Below, piece after piece: positions 16,274 through 24,620 of a stretch of 64,000 bases of DNA. The stretch comes from Lachnospiraceae bacterium NK4A179. GTDB lineage: Bacteria; Bacillota; Clostridia; Lachnospirales; Lachnospiraceae. Position 1 is the stretch's first letter; the number at the start of each line of letters is the position of its first letter. Under the pieces are notes generated by a model, which saw only the letters and a program-made list of their open reading frames with translations, ran no database searches and was not told the origin of the DNA. The stretch spans positions 1 through 64,000 of the forward strand of contig ATWC01000010.1 of NCBI GenBank assembly GCA_000421045.1, in the 5' to 3' direction. The translations under genes and the position numbers were made by a program.

Positions 16274-16873
16274 ATGAGAGACGGCAACATACATGAGATC
16301 ATAAGGCAGGACAGTCTTGAACATATGAAAACCGAGAGGCTTTCAAGAGAAACTGTGGCTAAAGGAGCGATAATCACTTACTGTCATGACCGGATAAAGA
16401 CACCGGCGGGACATGAGTGTGTATATGACTTTCTGGAACATCCCGGGGCAGCAGCTGCGCTTCCGGTACTTGATGATGGAAGGATAGTGATGGTAAGGCA
16501 GTATAGGAATGCCCTGGATCGTTTCACACTGGAGATACCTGCAGGCGGACTTAACGGAAGAACTGAAGATACGAAAGATGCAGCACTAAGGGAATTAAAG
16601 GAAGAGACAGGCTTTGAGGCCGGAAAATGCGCTTATCTGCTGACTGTCGATCCGACTGTTGCTTACGGCAACGAAAAGATAGATATTTATGTGGCAGCAG
16701 ATCTTAAGAAGTCGGAAAGGGCGTTGGATGAAGATGAATACATAAATGTCGAAGCCTGGTCTGTTGAGGATCTGGCTGAACTTATCCTTGCCGGAAAGAT
16801 CAGAGATGCCAAGACCTGCGCGGCCGTGATGACCTGGGATCATATTGTAAAGAGCGGAAAAATACCCTTCTGA
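16274..16873 (+). CDS. NUDIX hydrolase, ADP-ribose pyrophosphatase type
   Basis: A 199-residue protein that hydrolyses a nucleoside diphosphate linked to another moiety. The Nudix box GX5EX7REXXEEXG is intact at about residues 95-117 (GLNGRTE...RELKEETGF). IPAGG just before it and VDPTVAYGNEKIDIYVA after it resemble ADP-ribose pyrophosphatases. The start has AGGAGA upstream. It is isolated between copy B of the repeat element and the recombinase gene. Confidence 0.9.
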   Translation: MRDGNIHEIIRQDSLEHMKTERLSRETVAKGAIITYCHDRIKTPAGHECVYDFLEHPGAAAALPVLDDGRIVMVRQYRNALDRFTLEIPAGGLNGRTEDTKDAALRELKEETGFEAGKCAYLLTVDPTVAYGNEKIDIYVAADLKKSERALDEDEYINVEAWSVEDLAELILAGKIRDAKTCAAVMTWDHIVKSGKIPF

Positions 16874-16876
16874 ATT

Positions 16877-16893
16877 TTGACTGAATCAGTCAA
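16877..16893. other. 8+1+8 palindrome after the NUDIX gene
   Basis: TTGACTGA-A-TCAGTCAA is a perfect inverted repeat directly after the NUDIX stop, followed by A-rich sequence and CTTTTTT at about 16904-16910. It could be a weak terminator or an operator for the next transcription unit. Confidence 0.35.
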
Positions 16894-17005
16894 CAGAAAA
16901 AATTCTTTTTTCCAATATTTGGTGGACATAAAAATATTATTTCCGACATCTTGTGATAAGGCAAAAAAAGGCCATTTTTCGCCCAAAAAACCGTAAAAAA
17001 AGGGT

Positions 17006-17034
17006 TTGAATTTTAAAATTTGCACTTTTATAAT
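17006..17034 (+). promoter_or_regulatory. promoter of the xerD-like gene
   Basis: TTGAAT at 17006-17011 and TATAAT at 17029-17034, 17-bp spacer. The transcript would have a leader of about 65 nt before ATG 17105. Confidence 0.65.
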
Positions 17035-17104
17035 AACGATTGTACAGCGGAGTTATGTCTCCCGGAGTACAAAAATATAAAGTACAGGCGGTGAATGACC
17101 TACA

Positions 17105-17995
17105 ATGAAAATGCAGAATGTTCTTGATGAATTTATCTCTTACATGAGGGATGTGAAGAAGACATCACCTAATACAGAACTCTCTTATAAGAGGGATCTG
17201 AATAAGTTTGCCCGTTACACAGAAGCTCATGGGATAAATGATGTGGAAAAAGTAACACTCACTACACTGCAGGGCTATGTTCTTGATCTTGAGCATGAGC
17301 ACTTTGCTGCTGCTACTGTTTCCAGAAACATAGCATCCATCAAAGCTTTCTATCATTTTCTTTTAAGAAGTCATTATATAAAGGATGATCCCTCGGATCA
17401 GCTTAAGGCTCCTCATATCGATAAGAAGATGCCTGAGATACTTTCTACTGATGAGGTTAACAGACTTCTTGATGAGCCTACGGGAAATTCTCCTAAGGAT
17501 CTTCGTGATAAGGCTATGCTTGAGCTTCTTTATGCTACAGGTATAAGAGTATCAGAGCTTATCAATTTAAAAGTTACGGACATCAATCTTCAGGTGGGTT
17601 ATCTGATCTGCCGTGATGCTAAGAAGGAAAGAGTCATTCCTTTCGGAGCTCCTGCAAAACGAGCTCTTACAGATTACTTAAAGAATTCCAGAGAGGTTAT
17701 GGTTTCTGACGGCGGTTGCGATGTGCTTTTTGTTAACTGCTCCGGTCAGCCCATGAGCAGACAGGGATTCTGGAAACTTGTGAAATATTATGCAAGAAAG
17801 GCCGGAATCACCTCTGATATTACACCGCATACACTGCGTCATTCATTTGCGGCTCATCTTGTTGAGAACGGTGCGGATCTTCGTTCGGTCCAGGAAATGC
17901 TCGGACACTCCGATATCTCAACGACTCAGATATACGCGAACATGTCTCAGAACAAGCTTCGCGAAGTTTATGCTAAAAATTTCCCGAGAGGGTAA
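17105..17995 (+). CDS. xerD: site-specific tyrosine recombinase, XerD-like
   Basis: A 296-residue tyrosine recombinase of XerC/XerD size. It has an N-terminal SAM-like core-binding domain (about 1-95) and a catalytic domain with GIRVSEL (catalytic Arg near 146), HTLRHSFAAHL (His-x-x-Arg near 242-245), MLGHSDISTTQIY (His and nucleophilic Tyr near 277). It probably resolves chromosome dimers with a partner and FtsK; ftsK lies at 57.3 kb. XerC and XerD cannot be separated by eye. No phage or integron context is seen, which favours a housekeeping role. Confidence 0.88.
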   Translation: MKMQNVLDEFISYMRDVKKTSPNTELSYKRDLNKFARYTEAHGINDVEKVTLTTLQGYVLDLEHEHFAAATVSRNIASIKAFYHFLLRSHYIKDDPSDQLKAPHIDKKMPEILSTDEVNRLLDEPTGNSPKDLRDKAMLELLYATGIRVSELINLKVTDINLQVGYLICRDAKKERVIPFGAPAKRALTDYLKNSREVMVSDGGCDVLFVNCSGQPMSRQGFWKLVKYYARKAGITSDITPHTLRHSFAAHLVENGADLRSVQEMLGHSDISTTQIYANMSQNKLREVYAKNFPRG

Positions 17996-18009
17996 TTTTC
18001 AGATACGTT

Positions 18010-18046
18010 AGACCGGTGCCCCCTCTGGCGCCGGTCTTTTTTTCTT
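18010..18046 (+). terminator. terminator of the xerD-like gene
   Basis: GACCGGTGCC (18011-18020) pairs with GGCGCCGGTC (18027-18036), with loop CCCTCT and then TTTTTTTCTTT. A strong intrinsic terminator. Confidence 0.9.
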
Positions 18047-18077
18047 TATAGGAAATTGCTTCGTAATCCCTATAAAG
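18044..18077. other. second hairpin downstream of the terminator
   Basis: CTTTATAGG (18044-18052) pairs perfectly with CCTATAAAG (18069-18077). It lies in the short space before the DAHP synthase gene and may be a back-up terminator or a 5'-leader structure. Confidence 0.4.
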
Positions 18078-18159
18078 CAAACCTTGCTTGCGACTGCATC
18101 ACCGTTATGGTAAAGTATTAAAAGCTTGCATAAATACTGCTGTTGGAGGAAATGATAAA

Positions 18160-19188
18160 ATGTCATTCGAATTCAAAAAGAAACTGCCCACGCCGGAGGA
18201 GATCAAGGAACAGTATCCTGTGCCCTCGAAACTTAAAGCTCTTAAGGAAGAGCGTGATCGTGAAATATGTGATGTGGTTACGGGCAGATCCGATAAATTT
18301 CTCGTTATCATAGGACCTTGTTCCGCCGATAATGAGGAGGCGGTGGTTGATTATACCAACCGTCTTGCATCGATATATGACAAAGTTAAGGACAGGGTGA
18401 TACTTGTCCCCAGAGTGTATACCAACAAGCCCCGTACAACGGGAGACGGATACAAGGGAATATCATCACAGCCTGATCCGACAGAGGCCCCCGATTTCCT
18501 TAAAGGGCTTATAGCAATGAGGCATATGCATATCCGCGTAATGGAGGAATCAGGTCTGACAAGCGCCGATGAGATGCTGTATCCCGAAAACTGGATGTAT
18601 GTATCTGATATCCTCTCATATGTAGCGATCGGAGCAAGGTCAGTAGAGGACCAGCAGCACAGACTTGCAGCAAGCGGTTTCGATGTTCCTGCCGGTATGA
18701 AGAATCCGACAAGCGGATACCTGTCGGTTATGCTCAATTCCATACATGCTGCTCAGCATCCTCATTCATTTATCTACAGAGGATATGAAGTCAGCACATC
18801 CGGTAATCCATATGCGCATACTATACTCAGAGGTGCAGTGAACAAACACGGCAGGTCAATACCGAATTACCACTATGAGGATCTGGCACTTCTTATGGAA
18901 CTCTATGCGGAGGCTGATGTCATAAATCCGTGCTGCATTATAGATACTAATCATGCAAATTCCGGAAAGCGTTTTTCAGAGCAGAAGCGTATTGTTAAGG
19001 AAGTGCTTCATTCAAGGCGTATCAATTTAGACATCAAAAAACTCGTTAAAGGTTTTATGATAGAAAGCTATATCAAAGAAGGCGCTCAGAAGATAGGTGA
19101 GGGCATATACGGTAAATCGATCACCGATCCCTGCCTCGGATGGGCGGATACAGAGCAGCTGATCTACGATATCGCAGATCTTGTTTAA
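18160..19188 (+). CDS. 3-deoxy-7-phosphoheptulonate (DAHP) synthase, class I
   Basis: First step of the shikimate pathway: phosphoenolpyruvate plus erythrose-4-phosphate to DAHP. The 342 residues match the AroG/AroF/AroH family: IIGPCSADN, VPRVYTNKPRTT, GARSVEDQQHRLAASG, GMKNPTSGYLSVMLNSI and the metal-binding DTNHANSGK. The start at 18160 is chosen because TTGGAGGAAATG precedes it; the frame is open 24 codons further upstream without such a site. Regulatory specificity cannot be told by eye. thyA follows 16 bp downstream. Confidence 0.95.
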   Translation: MSFEFKKKLPTPEEIKEQYPVPSKLKALKEERDREICDVVTGRSDKFLVIIGPCSADNEEAVVDYTNRLASIYDKVKDRVILVPRVYTNKPRTTGDGYKGISSQPDPTEAPDFLKGLIAMRHMHIRVMEESGLTSADEMLYPENWMYVSDILSYVAIGARSVEDQQHRLAASGFDVPAGMKNPTSGYLSVMLNSIHAAQHPHSFIYRGYEVSTSGNPYAHTILRGAVNKHGRSIPNYHYEDLALLMELYAEADVINPCCIIDTNHANSGKRFSEQKRIVKEVLHSRRINLDIKKLVKGFMIESYIKEGAQKIGEGIYGKSITDPCLGWADTEQLIYDIADLV

Positions 19189-19204
19189 AGTGAGGGTATA
19201 AGTT

Positions 19205-20053
19205 ATGAGCATGGCAGATAAGATTTTCATAGATATGTGCACGGATATTATAGAAAACGGCACCAGTACTGAAGGCGAGAAAGTTCGCCCTCACTGGGAG
19301 GACGGTACTCCTGCCTATACCATAAAAAAATTCGGCGTGGTTAGCCGCTATGATCTCAGGAAAGAATTCCCTGTGATCACTTTAAGGAAAACTGCAATAA
19401 AGTCGGCTACGGAGGAGATGCTTTGGATATGGCAGCAAAAATCAAATGATATCCATGATCTTCACAGTCATATCTGGGATTCATGGGCTGACGAGAGCGG
19501 TTCAATAGGTAAGGCTTACGGCTATCAGATGGGCGTTAAGCACAAATACAAAGAAGGGATGATGGATCAGACTGACAGGGTCATATATGACCTGAAGAAT
19601 AACCCGTTCAGCAGACGCATCATGACCAATATGTATGTGCATGCCGATCTGTCCGAGATGCATCTTTATCCCTGCGCATACAGCATGACATTTAACGTGA
19701 CTCAGAAGAAGGGTGAGGACAGGCTTACGCTTAATGCTATACTCAACCAGCGTTCGCAGGATGTACTTACGGCTAATAACTGGAATGTTGTACAGTATGC
19801 AGTGCTTGTTCATATGCTTGCCCAGGTTTGTGATATGAATGTCGGGGAACTTGTGCATGTGATCGCAGATGCGCATATCTATGACAGACATGTCGATATA
19901 GTAAAGGAACTGATAAAGAGACCGGTTCATCCGGCACCGGAGTTTTGGCTGAATCCGGATATTCACGATTTCTATGAATTCACAAGGGATGATGTTAAGC
20001 TCATTAATTATGAGCATGAACCCCAGATAGAGAATATACCGGTAGCGATCTGA
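19205..20053 (+). CDS. thyA: thymidylate synthase
   Basis: Methylates dUMP to dTMP with 5,10-methylene-THF, producing dihydrofolate. At 282 residues it has the TS fold: KKFGVVSRYDLRKEFPVITLRK, IWDSWADESGSIGKAYGYQ, the nucleophile region MHLYPCAYSMTFNV (Cys near 157), LNAILNQRSQDVLTANNWNV and HIYDRHVDIVKE. The active-site neighbourhood lacks the commonest Pro-Pro-Cys-His and reads Tyr-Pro-Cys-Ala. GTGAGGG lies upstream. folA, which recycles the dihydrofolate, lies 1.1 kb away past a divergent cobS. Confidence 0.95.
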   Translation: MSMADKIFIDMCTDIIENGTSTEGEKVRPHWEDGTPAYTIKKFGVVSRYDLRKEFPVITLRKTAIKSATEEMLWIWQQKSNDIHDLHSHIWDSWADESGSIGKAYGYQMGVKHKYKEGMMDQTDRVIYDLKNNPFSRRIMTNMYVHADLSEMHLYPCAYSMTFNVTQKKGEDRLTLNAILNQRSQDVLTANNWNVVQYAVLVHMLAQVCDMNVGELVHVIADAHIYDRHVDIVKELIKRPVHPAPEFWLNPDIHDFYEFTRDDVKLINYEHEPQIENIPVAI

Positions 20054-20063
20054 AACTCAAAAA

Positions 20064-20118
20064 AGAAACACCCGCGGGATTTTAAGTGTGATCTTAAAGT
20101 CCTCCGCGGGTGTTTTTG
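20064..20118. terminator. bidirectional terminator between thyA and cobS
   Basis: ACACCCGCGG and CCGCGGGTGT form a GC-rich stem with an inner AAG-rich hairpin. It is flanked by a T-run on the plus strand (TTTTTGATTG) and by AAAAAAG, read as a T-run, on the minus strand. It serves the two convergent genes. Confidence 0.85.
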
Positions 20119-20130
20119 ATTGTTTTTGTA

Positions 20131-21000
20131 TTACATTATAATAGCTAAAACTGCTGCCGCTATAGTCATCCAGAATTCAGAAAGGCAAAGGAACCATCCG
20201 GTAAGATCGCCTGTAAATCCGCCAAAGCCCTTCTTACAGCTGATCCAGTAGAATATGAATGCCAGTAGACTTGTTGCGATGAGCACGCCGCCTGCAACCG
20301 GATTGATAAACAGCATTGCTGCAAGAACTATGATCTCTTCTACAACAAGACATATAAAAGCAGTCTTGTTTATCTTTCCGCTTTCATCTCTTCCGGAGAA
20401 TGCGTACATCTGACCGCTCTTATCCGTGAAGGGGAAGGTTACTATGGAAATTGCACTCATAAGTCTTGAAAGTACAAAACTCATAGCCCATACATAAACT
20501 ATTTCTTCAATGGTATATGGAGCAACAGTTGGCGGTATAGCAGAGCCTCCGATGAGAAAGTCGCTCTGCATATATGATATGAGCGAATGATCGAAAGAAT
20601 AGTAAAGGAGCAGATAAACTGCAGATACAAAACCGCCTACAAAGAGGAACATCCTTATAACGGAATAGCCGCCGACATGAAGATCTCTCATTATCTCAAG
20701 CTTTTTTTCATGGCTTCCTTTGAAACTCAAAGCATCAAGCGTATGCATGTAACCGTTCAGATGGATGCCGCGTGTTATCAGAACGGGGATGCCGCAGCAC
20801 ATCACAGTCATGGGGAATACGGGAAGATCAACTATTTTGAAGAGCATATAGAGAAGATATTCCGCAAGTCCGACAATGACGCCTATTATCGGAAAGAATA
20901 TGACCGCAAGCTTTATTTCACGGCCTTTCCACTCAAATTTGGGCATCGGGATCCTGGAATAGGTTGATAATGCAATGCAGAAAGCTTTAATGATCGTCAT
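20131..21000 (-). CDS. cobS: CobS-like adenosylcobinamide-GDP ribazoletransferase
   Basis: A 289-residue membrane protein with about six hydrophobic segments matching CobS, which joins alpha-ribazole to adenosylcobinamide-GDP. It has ALSTYSRIPMP at the start and KKLEIMRDLHVGGYSVIRM after the signature loop. The loop that normally reads HxDGxxDTxDA here reads HLNGYMHTLDA (residues 80-90): two of the three Asp are Asn82 and His86. Activity may therefore be altered or lost. No other cobalamin genes are in the window. GGAGG precedes the ATG. Confidence 0.85.
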   Translation of the reverse strand: MTIIKAFCIALSTYSRIPMPKFEWKGREIKLAVIFFPIIGVIVGLAEYLLYMLFKIVDLPVFPMTVMCCGIPVLITRGIHLNGYMHTLDALSFKGSHEKKLEIMRDLHVGGYSVIRMFLFVGGFVSAVYLLLYYSFDHSLISYMQSDFLIGGSAIPPTVAPYTIEEIVYVWAMSFVLSRLMSAISIVTFPFTDKSGQMYAFSGRDESGKINKTAFICLVVEEIIVLAAMLFINPVAGGVLIATSLLAFIFYWISCKKGFGGFTGDLTGWFLCLSEFWMTIAAAVLAIIM

Positions 21001-21054
21001 TGTTATTAACCTCCGTTAGTGGTTATTGTTCTATTATAACAGATTATAATGCGG

Positions 21055-21083
21055 TTGTATTTTTCTTTTTTACATGAGATAAT
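21055..21083 (+). promoter_or_regulatory. folA promoter
   Basis: TTGTAT at 21055-21060 and GATAAT at 21078-21083, 17-bp spacer, in the divergent cobS/folA intergenic region. Confidence 0.5.
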
Positions 21084-21118
21084 CACAGCCATAAATCTGA
21101 GAGGCTGGAGGAAAACGC

Positions 21119-21613
21119 ATGAAATTAGTCGTTGCTGTGGATAAAAACTGGGCTATAGGTTATAAAGGAGAGCTGCTTGTAAGTATTCCTGCAGATCATA
21201 AAGCGTTCCGTCAGGAGACAACAGGCAAGGTAGTCGTTCTCGGAAGAAAGACACTTGATACTTTCCCTGGAAAACAGCCGCTTAAAAACCGTGTAAACAT
21301 CATACTTTCAAGAGACGAGTCTTATACAGTAAAGGATGCGCTCGTTGTGCATTCTGTTGAAGAGCTTCTTGAAGAAACCCAAAAATATGATCCCGATGAT
21401 GTTTATATTATTGGCGGAGCAAGTGTTTATGAGCAGATGCTTCCGTATTGCGATACTGCTATAGTTACCAAAATAGATCATGAGTATGAAGCGGATGCAT
21501 ATTTCCATGATCTTGATAATGATCCTTCATGGAAGCTTACCGATGAAGGGGAGGAGCAGACATATTTCAATCTTGAGTATAATTTCTTAAGATACAGGAG
21601 GGTGAAGGCTTAA
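21119..21613 (+). CDS. folA: dihydrofolate reductase
   Basis: Reduces dihydrofolate to tetrahydrofolate with NADPH. The 164 residues are typical. Seen are VVAVDKNWAIGYKGELLVSIPADHKAFRQ (substrate-binding N-terminus), GKVVVLGRKTLDTFPGKQPLKNRVNIILSR (NADPH binding) and DVYIIGGASVYEQMLPYCD. GGCTGGAGG precedes the ATG. Its stop overlaps by four bases the end of the convergent GGDEF gene. Functionally paired with thyA. Confidence 0.96.
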   Translation: MKLVVAVDKNWAIGYKGELLVSIPADHKAFRQETTGKVVVLGRKTLDTFPGKQPLKNRVNIILSRDESYTVKDALVVHSVEELLEETQKYDPDDVYIIGGASVYEQMLPYCDTAIVTKIDHEYEADAYFHDLDNDPSWKLTDEGEEQTYFNLEYNFLRYRRVKA

Positions 21614-22701
21614 ACCACTACACGGTTCCTTCCGCCGGTCTTGCCTTCATAAAGTTTGTTGTCGGCGCGGTTGATCGTAGCTTCTATACCCATACGGGGG
21701 TTGTATTCCTCCATTCCGAATGTCATGGTCACTTTGAAGTCGTAATCCTTGAATTGAATGGGGGTCTGTTCGATCTCTTTGCGCAAAGCCTCAAGCTCAG
21801 CTGAGGCTTTTTCTATCTTCATTTCCTCGAAAGCAAAGAGAAATTCCTCACCGCCCCATCTTGCGACCTGTCCTTTGTTTTTCATAAATTTCTTGAAAAT
21901 ATCAGCCATGGTAGTAAGTACGTAGTCGCCGGCGTCATGCCCGTATGTGTCATTGACTTTCTTGAAGAAATCGATATCTCCGATTGCCATTGTGAATATC
22001 TTACCGGAACGGTTGTATTCATATACAACGTCTGAAAGATATTCGTTCATATGTCTTCTGTTTGAAAGTCCGGTAAGAGCGTCAAGATTTGCCATTCTCT
22101 CGAGGTTCTCGTTTATGCGCCTTAGTTTATCCTCGGACTGATTGAATTTTACGCTGTAGCAATAAGCGGTCGCAAGCATGCAAAAGCCCATGATGAGGAT
22201 ATTGAAGCTCTGTATGAAGATCATGGAGTAGGTCTTTGGCTTAATATAATAAGGAAATACAGAGCAGAACTGTATCAACAGCATTATTAAGAGCATAAGG
22301 CTCGCGGAATATATACGTTTGGACATAGGATGTTTGGCTTTGTTGAAGTATATGAGCAGTATATTCATGAATATGATGTACTGGTAACCTGCTTCGTAAG
22401 TATTGAAAAGAGAAAGGATCGTGGGGAAAGTAAGTACCACGGCATTTAAGAGTATCAGGCCTGCAGCTGTTCTGTTTTCGTAGGTGAATATGAATGCGCC
22501 GACGGTAAGGCCGACAGCTATAGACATCACAAGCCCAAGTGTATATCTGTGGATGTAGGCCATGATGATGCCGGTTACGAAGAAGTAGATGCTGAAGATT
22601 ATACAGTTTATGCGGATGAGGACAGCCAGATCCTTGGTTTCTTTTTCGTTTTTTACATCCGCAAAAAGAAATCTGATAAAGCGATTCCACATATGCTGCA
22701 T
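21610..22701 (-). CDS. membrane-bound GGDEF diguanylate cyclase
   Basis: Makes c-di-GMP from two GTP. The 363 residues comprise five or six N-terminal transmembrane helices (about 28-185), a short coiled linker, and a GGDEF domain (about 200-363) with LDALTGLSNRRHMNEYL, DIDFFKKVNDTYGHDAGD and the active-site loop RWGGEEF. The RxxD inhibitory site expected five residues before the loop is absent (KNKG there). The membrane part resembles no named sensor. GAGGGAG precedes the ATG. A PilZ protein lies at 8.1 kb. Confidence 0.9.
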   Translation of the reverse strand: MQHMWNRFIRFLFADVKNEKETKDLAVLIRINCIIFSIYFFVTGIIMAYIHRYTLGLVMSIAVGLTVGAFIFTYENRTAAGLILLNAVVLTFPTILSLFNTYEAGYQYIIFMNILLIYFNKAKHPMSKRIYSASLMLLIMLLIQFCSVFPYYIKPKTYSMIFIQSFNILIMGFCMLATAYCYSVKFNQSEDKLRRINENLERMANLDALTGLSNRRHMNEYLSDVVYEYNRSGKIFTMAIGDIDFFKKVNDTYGHDAGDYVLTTMADIFKKFMKNKGQVARWGGEEFLFAFEEMKIEKASAELEALRKEIEQTPIQFKDYDFKVTMTFGMEEYNPRMGIEATINRADNKLYEGKTGGRNRVVV

Positions 22702-22862
22702 TTTTTTCTCCCTCGAAAAGAATATGTTACGTAAACATTATAACATAATCAGCAGGTTCTTGACACGGTAACCTTTGCGGGTTTAAACTGAAACCTGTGT
22801 TAATGAAAGAGGCAAAAGCTTCTTCCGATAAAATATTCTGACAGAAAGGAAGAACTAAGATT

Positions 22863-23888
22863 ATGGAAAAGAAAGATCTTGACTGGTCGTCACTGGGCTT
22901 CGGTTATGTAAAGACCGATAAGCGTTTTGTGGCAAATTACAAGGATGGTAAATGGGATGAGGGTGTCCTTACTGATGATGATAAGGTGGTCATTAGTGAA
23001 TGTGCCGGTGTTCTTCAGTATGCTCAGACATGCTTCGAGGGACTTAAAGCATATACAACAGAGGATGGCAGGACAGTATGCTTCAGACCTGATCTGAACG
23101 CTGCACGTATGCATGATTCAGCAAAGCGTCTTGAGATGCCTCCTTTCCCTGAAGATAAATTTATTGAGGCAGTAAAGGCAGTCGTTAAGGCTAATGAGGC
23201 ATATGTTCCTCCTTATGGTTCAGGAGCTACACTTTATATCAGACCTTATATGTTTGGTTCAAGCCCTGTTATAGGTGTTAAGCCTGCGGATGAGTATCAG
23301 TTCAGGATATTTACAACACCTGTAGGGCCTTACTTTAAGGGTGGTGCTAAGCCCATAACCATTACGGTATCTGATTTCGACAGAGCAGCACCGCACGGAA
23401 CAGGTGATATCAAGGCAGGTCTTAACTATGCAATGAGCCTTCATGCTATCGTTACAGCTCATGCAAACGGTTTTGCCGAGAATATGTATCTTGATGCCGC
23501 TACCCGTACAAAGGTTGAGGAGACAGGCGGAGCAAACTTCATCTTTGTTACAAAAGACGGAACAGTTGTTACTCCTAAGTCGGATTCGATACTTCCTTCC
23601 ATAACAAGGCGTTCTATCATGTATGTTGCAGAGAATATTCTTGGAATGAAGGTAGAGCACAGGGAGGTATACTTCGATGAGATAAAGGATTTTGCTGAGT
23701 GCGGCCTTTGTGGTACGGCAGCAGTTATCTCTCCTGTAGGAAAGATCGTTTACAAGGACGGGGAGATCGCATTCCCTGCCGGAATGGAAGATATGGGACC
23801 TGTTACCAAAAAGCTTTACGAGACACTTACAGGTATCCAGATGGGCAGACTTGAAGCTCCCGAAGGCTGGATCTGCGAGATCAAATAA
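22863..23888 (+). CDS. ilvE: branched-chain amino acid aminotransferase
   Basis: PLP enzyme (fold type IV) that transfers amino groups between glutamate and leucine, isoleucine or valine 2-oxoacids. The 341 residues are typical of the long clostridial form. It has QTCFEGLKAYTTEDGRTV, FRPDLNAARMHDSAKRLEMP, YIRPYMFGSS, KAGLNYAMSLHA (PLP Lys), EETGGANFIFV and ECGLCGTAAVISPVG. GAAAGGAAG precedes the start. It is monocistronic with a strong terminator behind it. Confidence 0.96.
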   Translation: MEKKDLDWSSLGFGYVKTDKRFVANYKDGKWDEGVLTDDDKVVISECAGVLQYAQTCFEGLKAYTTEDGRTVCFRPDLNAARMHDSAKRLEMPPFPEDKFIEAVKAVVKANEAYVPPYGSGATLYIRPYMFGSSPVIGVKPADEYQFRIFTTPVGPYFKGGAKPITITVSDFDRAAPHGTGDIKAGLNYAMSLHAIVTAHANGFAENMYLDAATRTKVEETGGANFIFVTKDGTVVTPKSDSILPSITRRSIMYVAENILGMKVEHREVYFDEIKDFAECGLCGTAAVISPVGKIVYKDGEIAFPAGMEDMGPVTKKLYETLTGIQMGRLEAPEGWICEIK

Positions 23889-23922
23889 GTATAAACACCG
23901 TTTTATCAGGAATTTACAATAT

Positions 23923-23960
23923 AAAACACAGAAACCGTTAATGGTTTCTGTGTTTTTTCT
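23923..23960 (+). terminator. ilvE terminator
   Basis: AAAACACAGAAACC (23923-23936) pairs with GGTTTCTGTGTTTT (23943-23956), followed by more T. A perfect 14-bp stem. Confidence 0.9.
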
Positions 23961-24074
23961 TTACGAGGAAATTATGGGGAGTAAATATTATAAACATTTA
24001 TAGAGTGTTATAATCAGTAGTGTGGTTTACATAGATATTAGTAAAAAATAATTTAAAAATAATCAAGAAATGTA

Positions 24075-24102
24075 TTGACAAATTAAAATAAAATGGTAAT
24101 AT
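24075..24102 (+). promoter_or_regulatory. promoter of the structured RNA
   Basis: TTGACA at 24075-24080 and TAATAT at 24097-24102, 16-bp spacer, in an AT-rich context. Transcription would start near 24109. The AT-rich 110 bp between the ilvE terminator and this promoter shows no other feature. Confidence 0.7.
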
Positions 24103-24108
24103 ATAAAC

Positions 24109-24594
24109 ATAACAACAACAGAGGTTGTTGATCACATAGATTCAGAAAGGTAGGATCAATGGTAAGGTTAACAGCAGAAAGGTTGTCTCGTATTACTTGA
24201 AAAAGGAGGTACGGTCCAAAGGGTAATTAAGTAATGTAGACTGAATTTATGGAACGGAAGGCAAAGCGGATAAGTCGTGACGAGAAAGCGGCAGAGATCA
24301 AAGCAGAACCGGGAACATATTTCAGAGCTACAGGGAAACGGCAGAAAACTTGTTTAAGTTTCATCAAAGGATAAAGCGGTGATAAATAAGCCGCAGTTCA
24401 TATGAACAAAGGTGAAGGATGACAGGGGAAACAAAGCCGGTAGAGAGAGTCAATTTAATAAAGGTAATGTCCGCGGTGACGAACCGGGAACGGACGGAAA
24501 AGGGAATTAGAGTTTTAGGAGGTACAGTCCCTTGGACAGTGAAGTAGTTTGAGAGCCCTTGCAGATTTGAATGATGATCTGTAAGGGCTTTCTT
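24109..24594 (+). ncRNA. large structured non-coding RNA, about 490 nt, class unknown
   Basis: No credible ORF, but a complete transcription unit: TTGACA/TAATAT promoter and a strong intrinsic terminator. Seen hairpins include CAACAAC/GTTGTTG at the 5' end, AAACTT...AAGTTT (24346-24361), GTTCATATGAAC (24396-24407), GCGG...CCGC, and a nested GTCCG-CGGT...ACCG-CGGAC (24469-24495). Loops and joints are purine-rich (GGGAAAC, GACGAGAAAG, GGTGAAGG). GGAGGTAC[G/A]GTCC occurs near both ends (24205-24217, 24518-24530), and GAACCGGGAAC occurs exactly twice (24306, 24481). It lacks RNase P, tmRNA, SRP, 6S, T-box and riboswitch signatures that I know. Size and style resemble ornate large RNAs such as ROOL or OLE, but I cannot assign it. 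Confidence 0.7.
24554..24594 (+). terminator. terminator of the structured RNA
   Basis: AGCCCTTGCAGAT (24554-24566) pairs with ATCTGTAAGGGCT (24577-24589), with one mismatch, then TTCTTC. Confidence 0.8.
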
Positions 24595-24620
24595 CATGTT
24601 CGGAAAAAATAATATCGCTT

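Noticed and set aside
24161-24202. 13-codon frame at the 5' end of the structured RNA, possible leader peptide
   Set aside because: It has a weak AGGTAGGA site, but no downstream gene depends on it and the surrounding sequence is better explained by RNA structure.
24364-24597. 77-codon minus-strand frame across the structured RNA
   Set aside because: It runs antisense through the RNA and its terminator, without promoter or Shine-Dalgarno on that strand.
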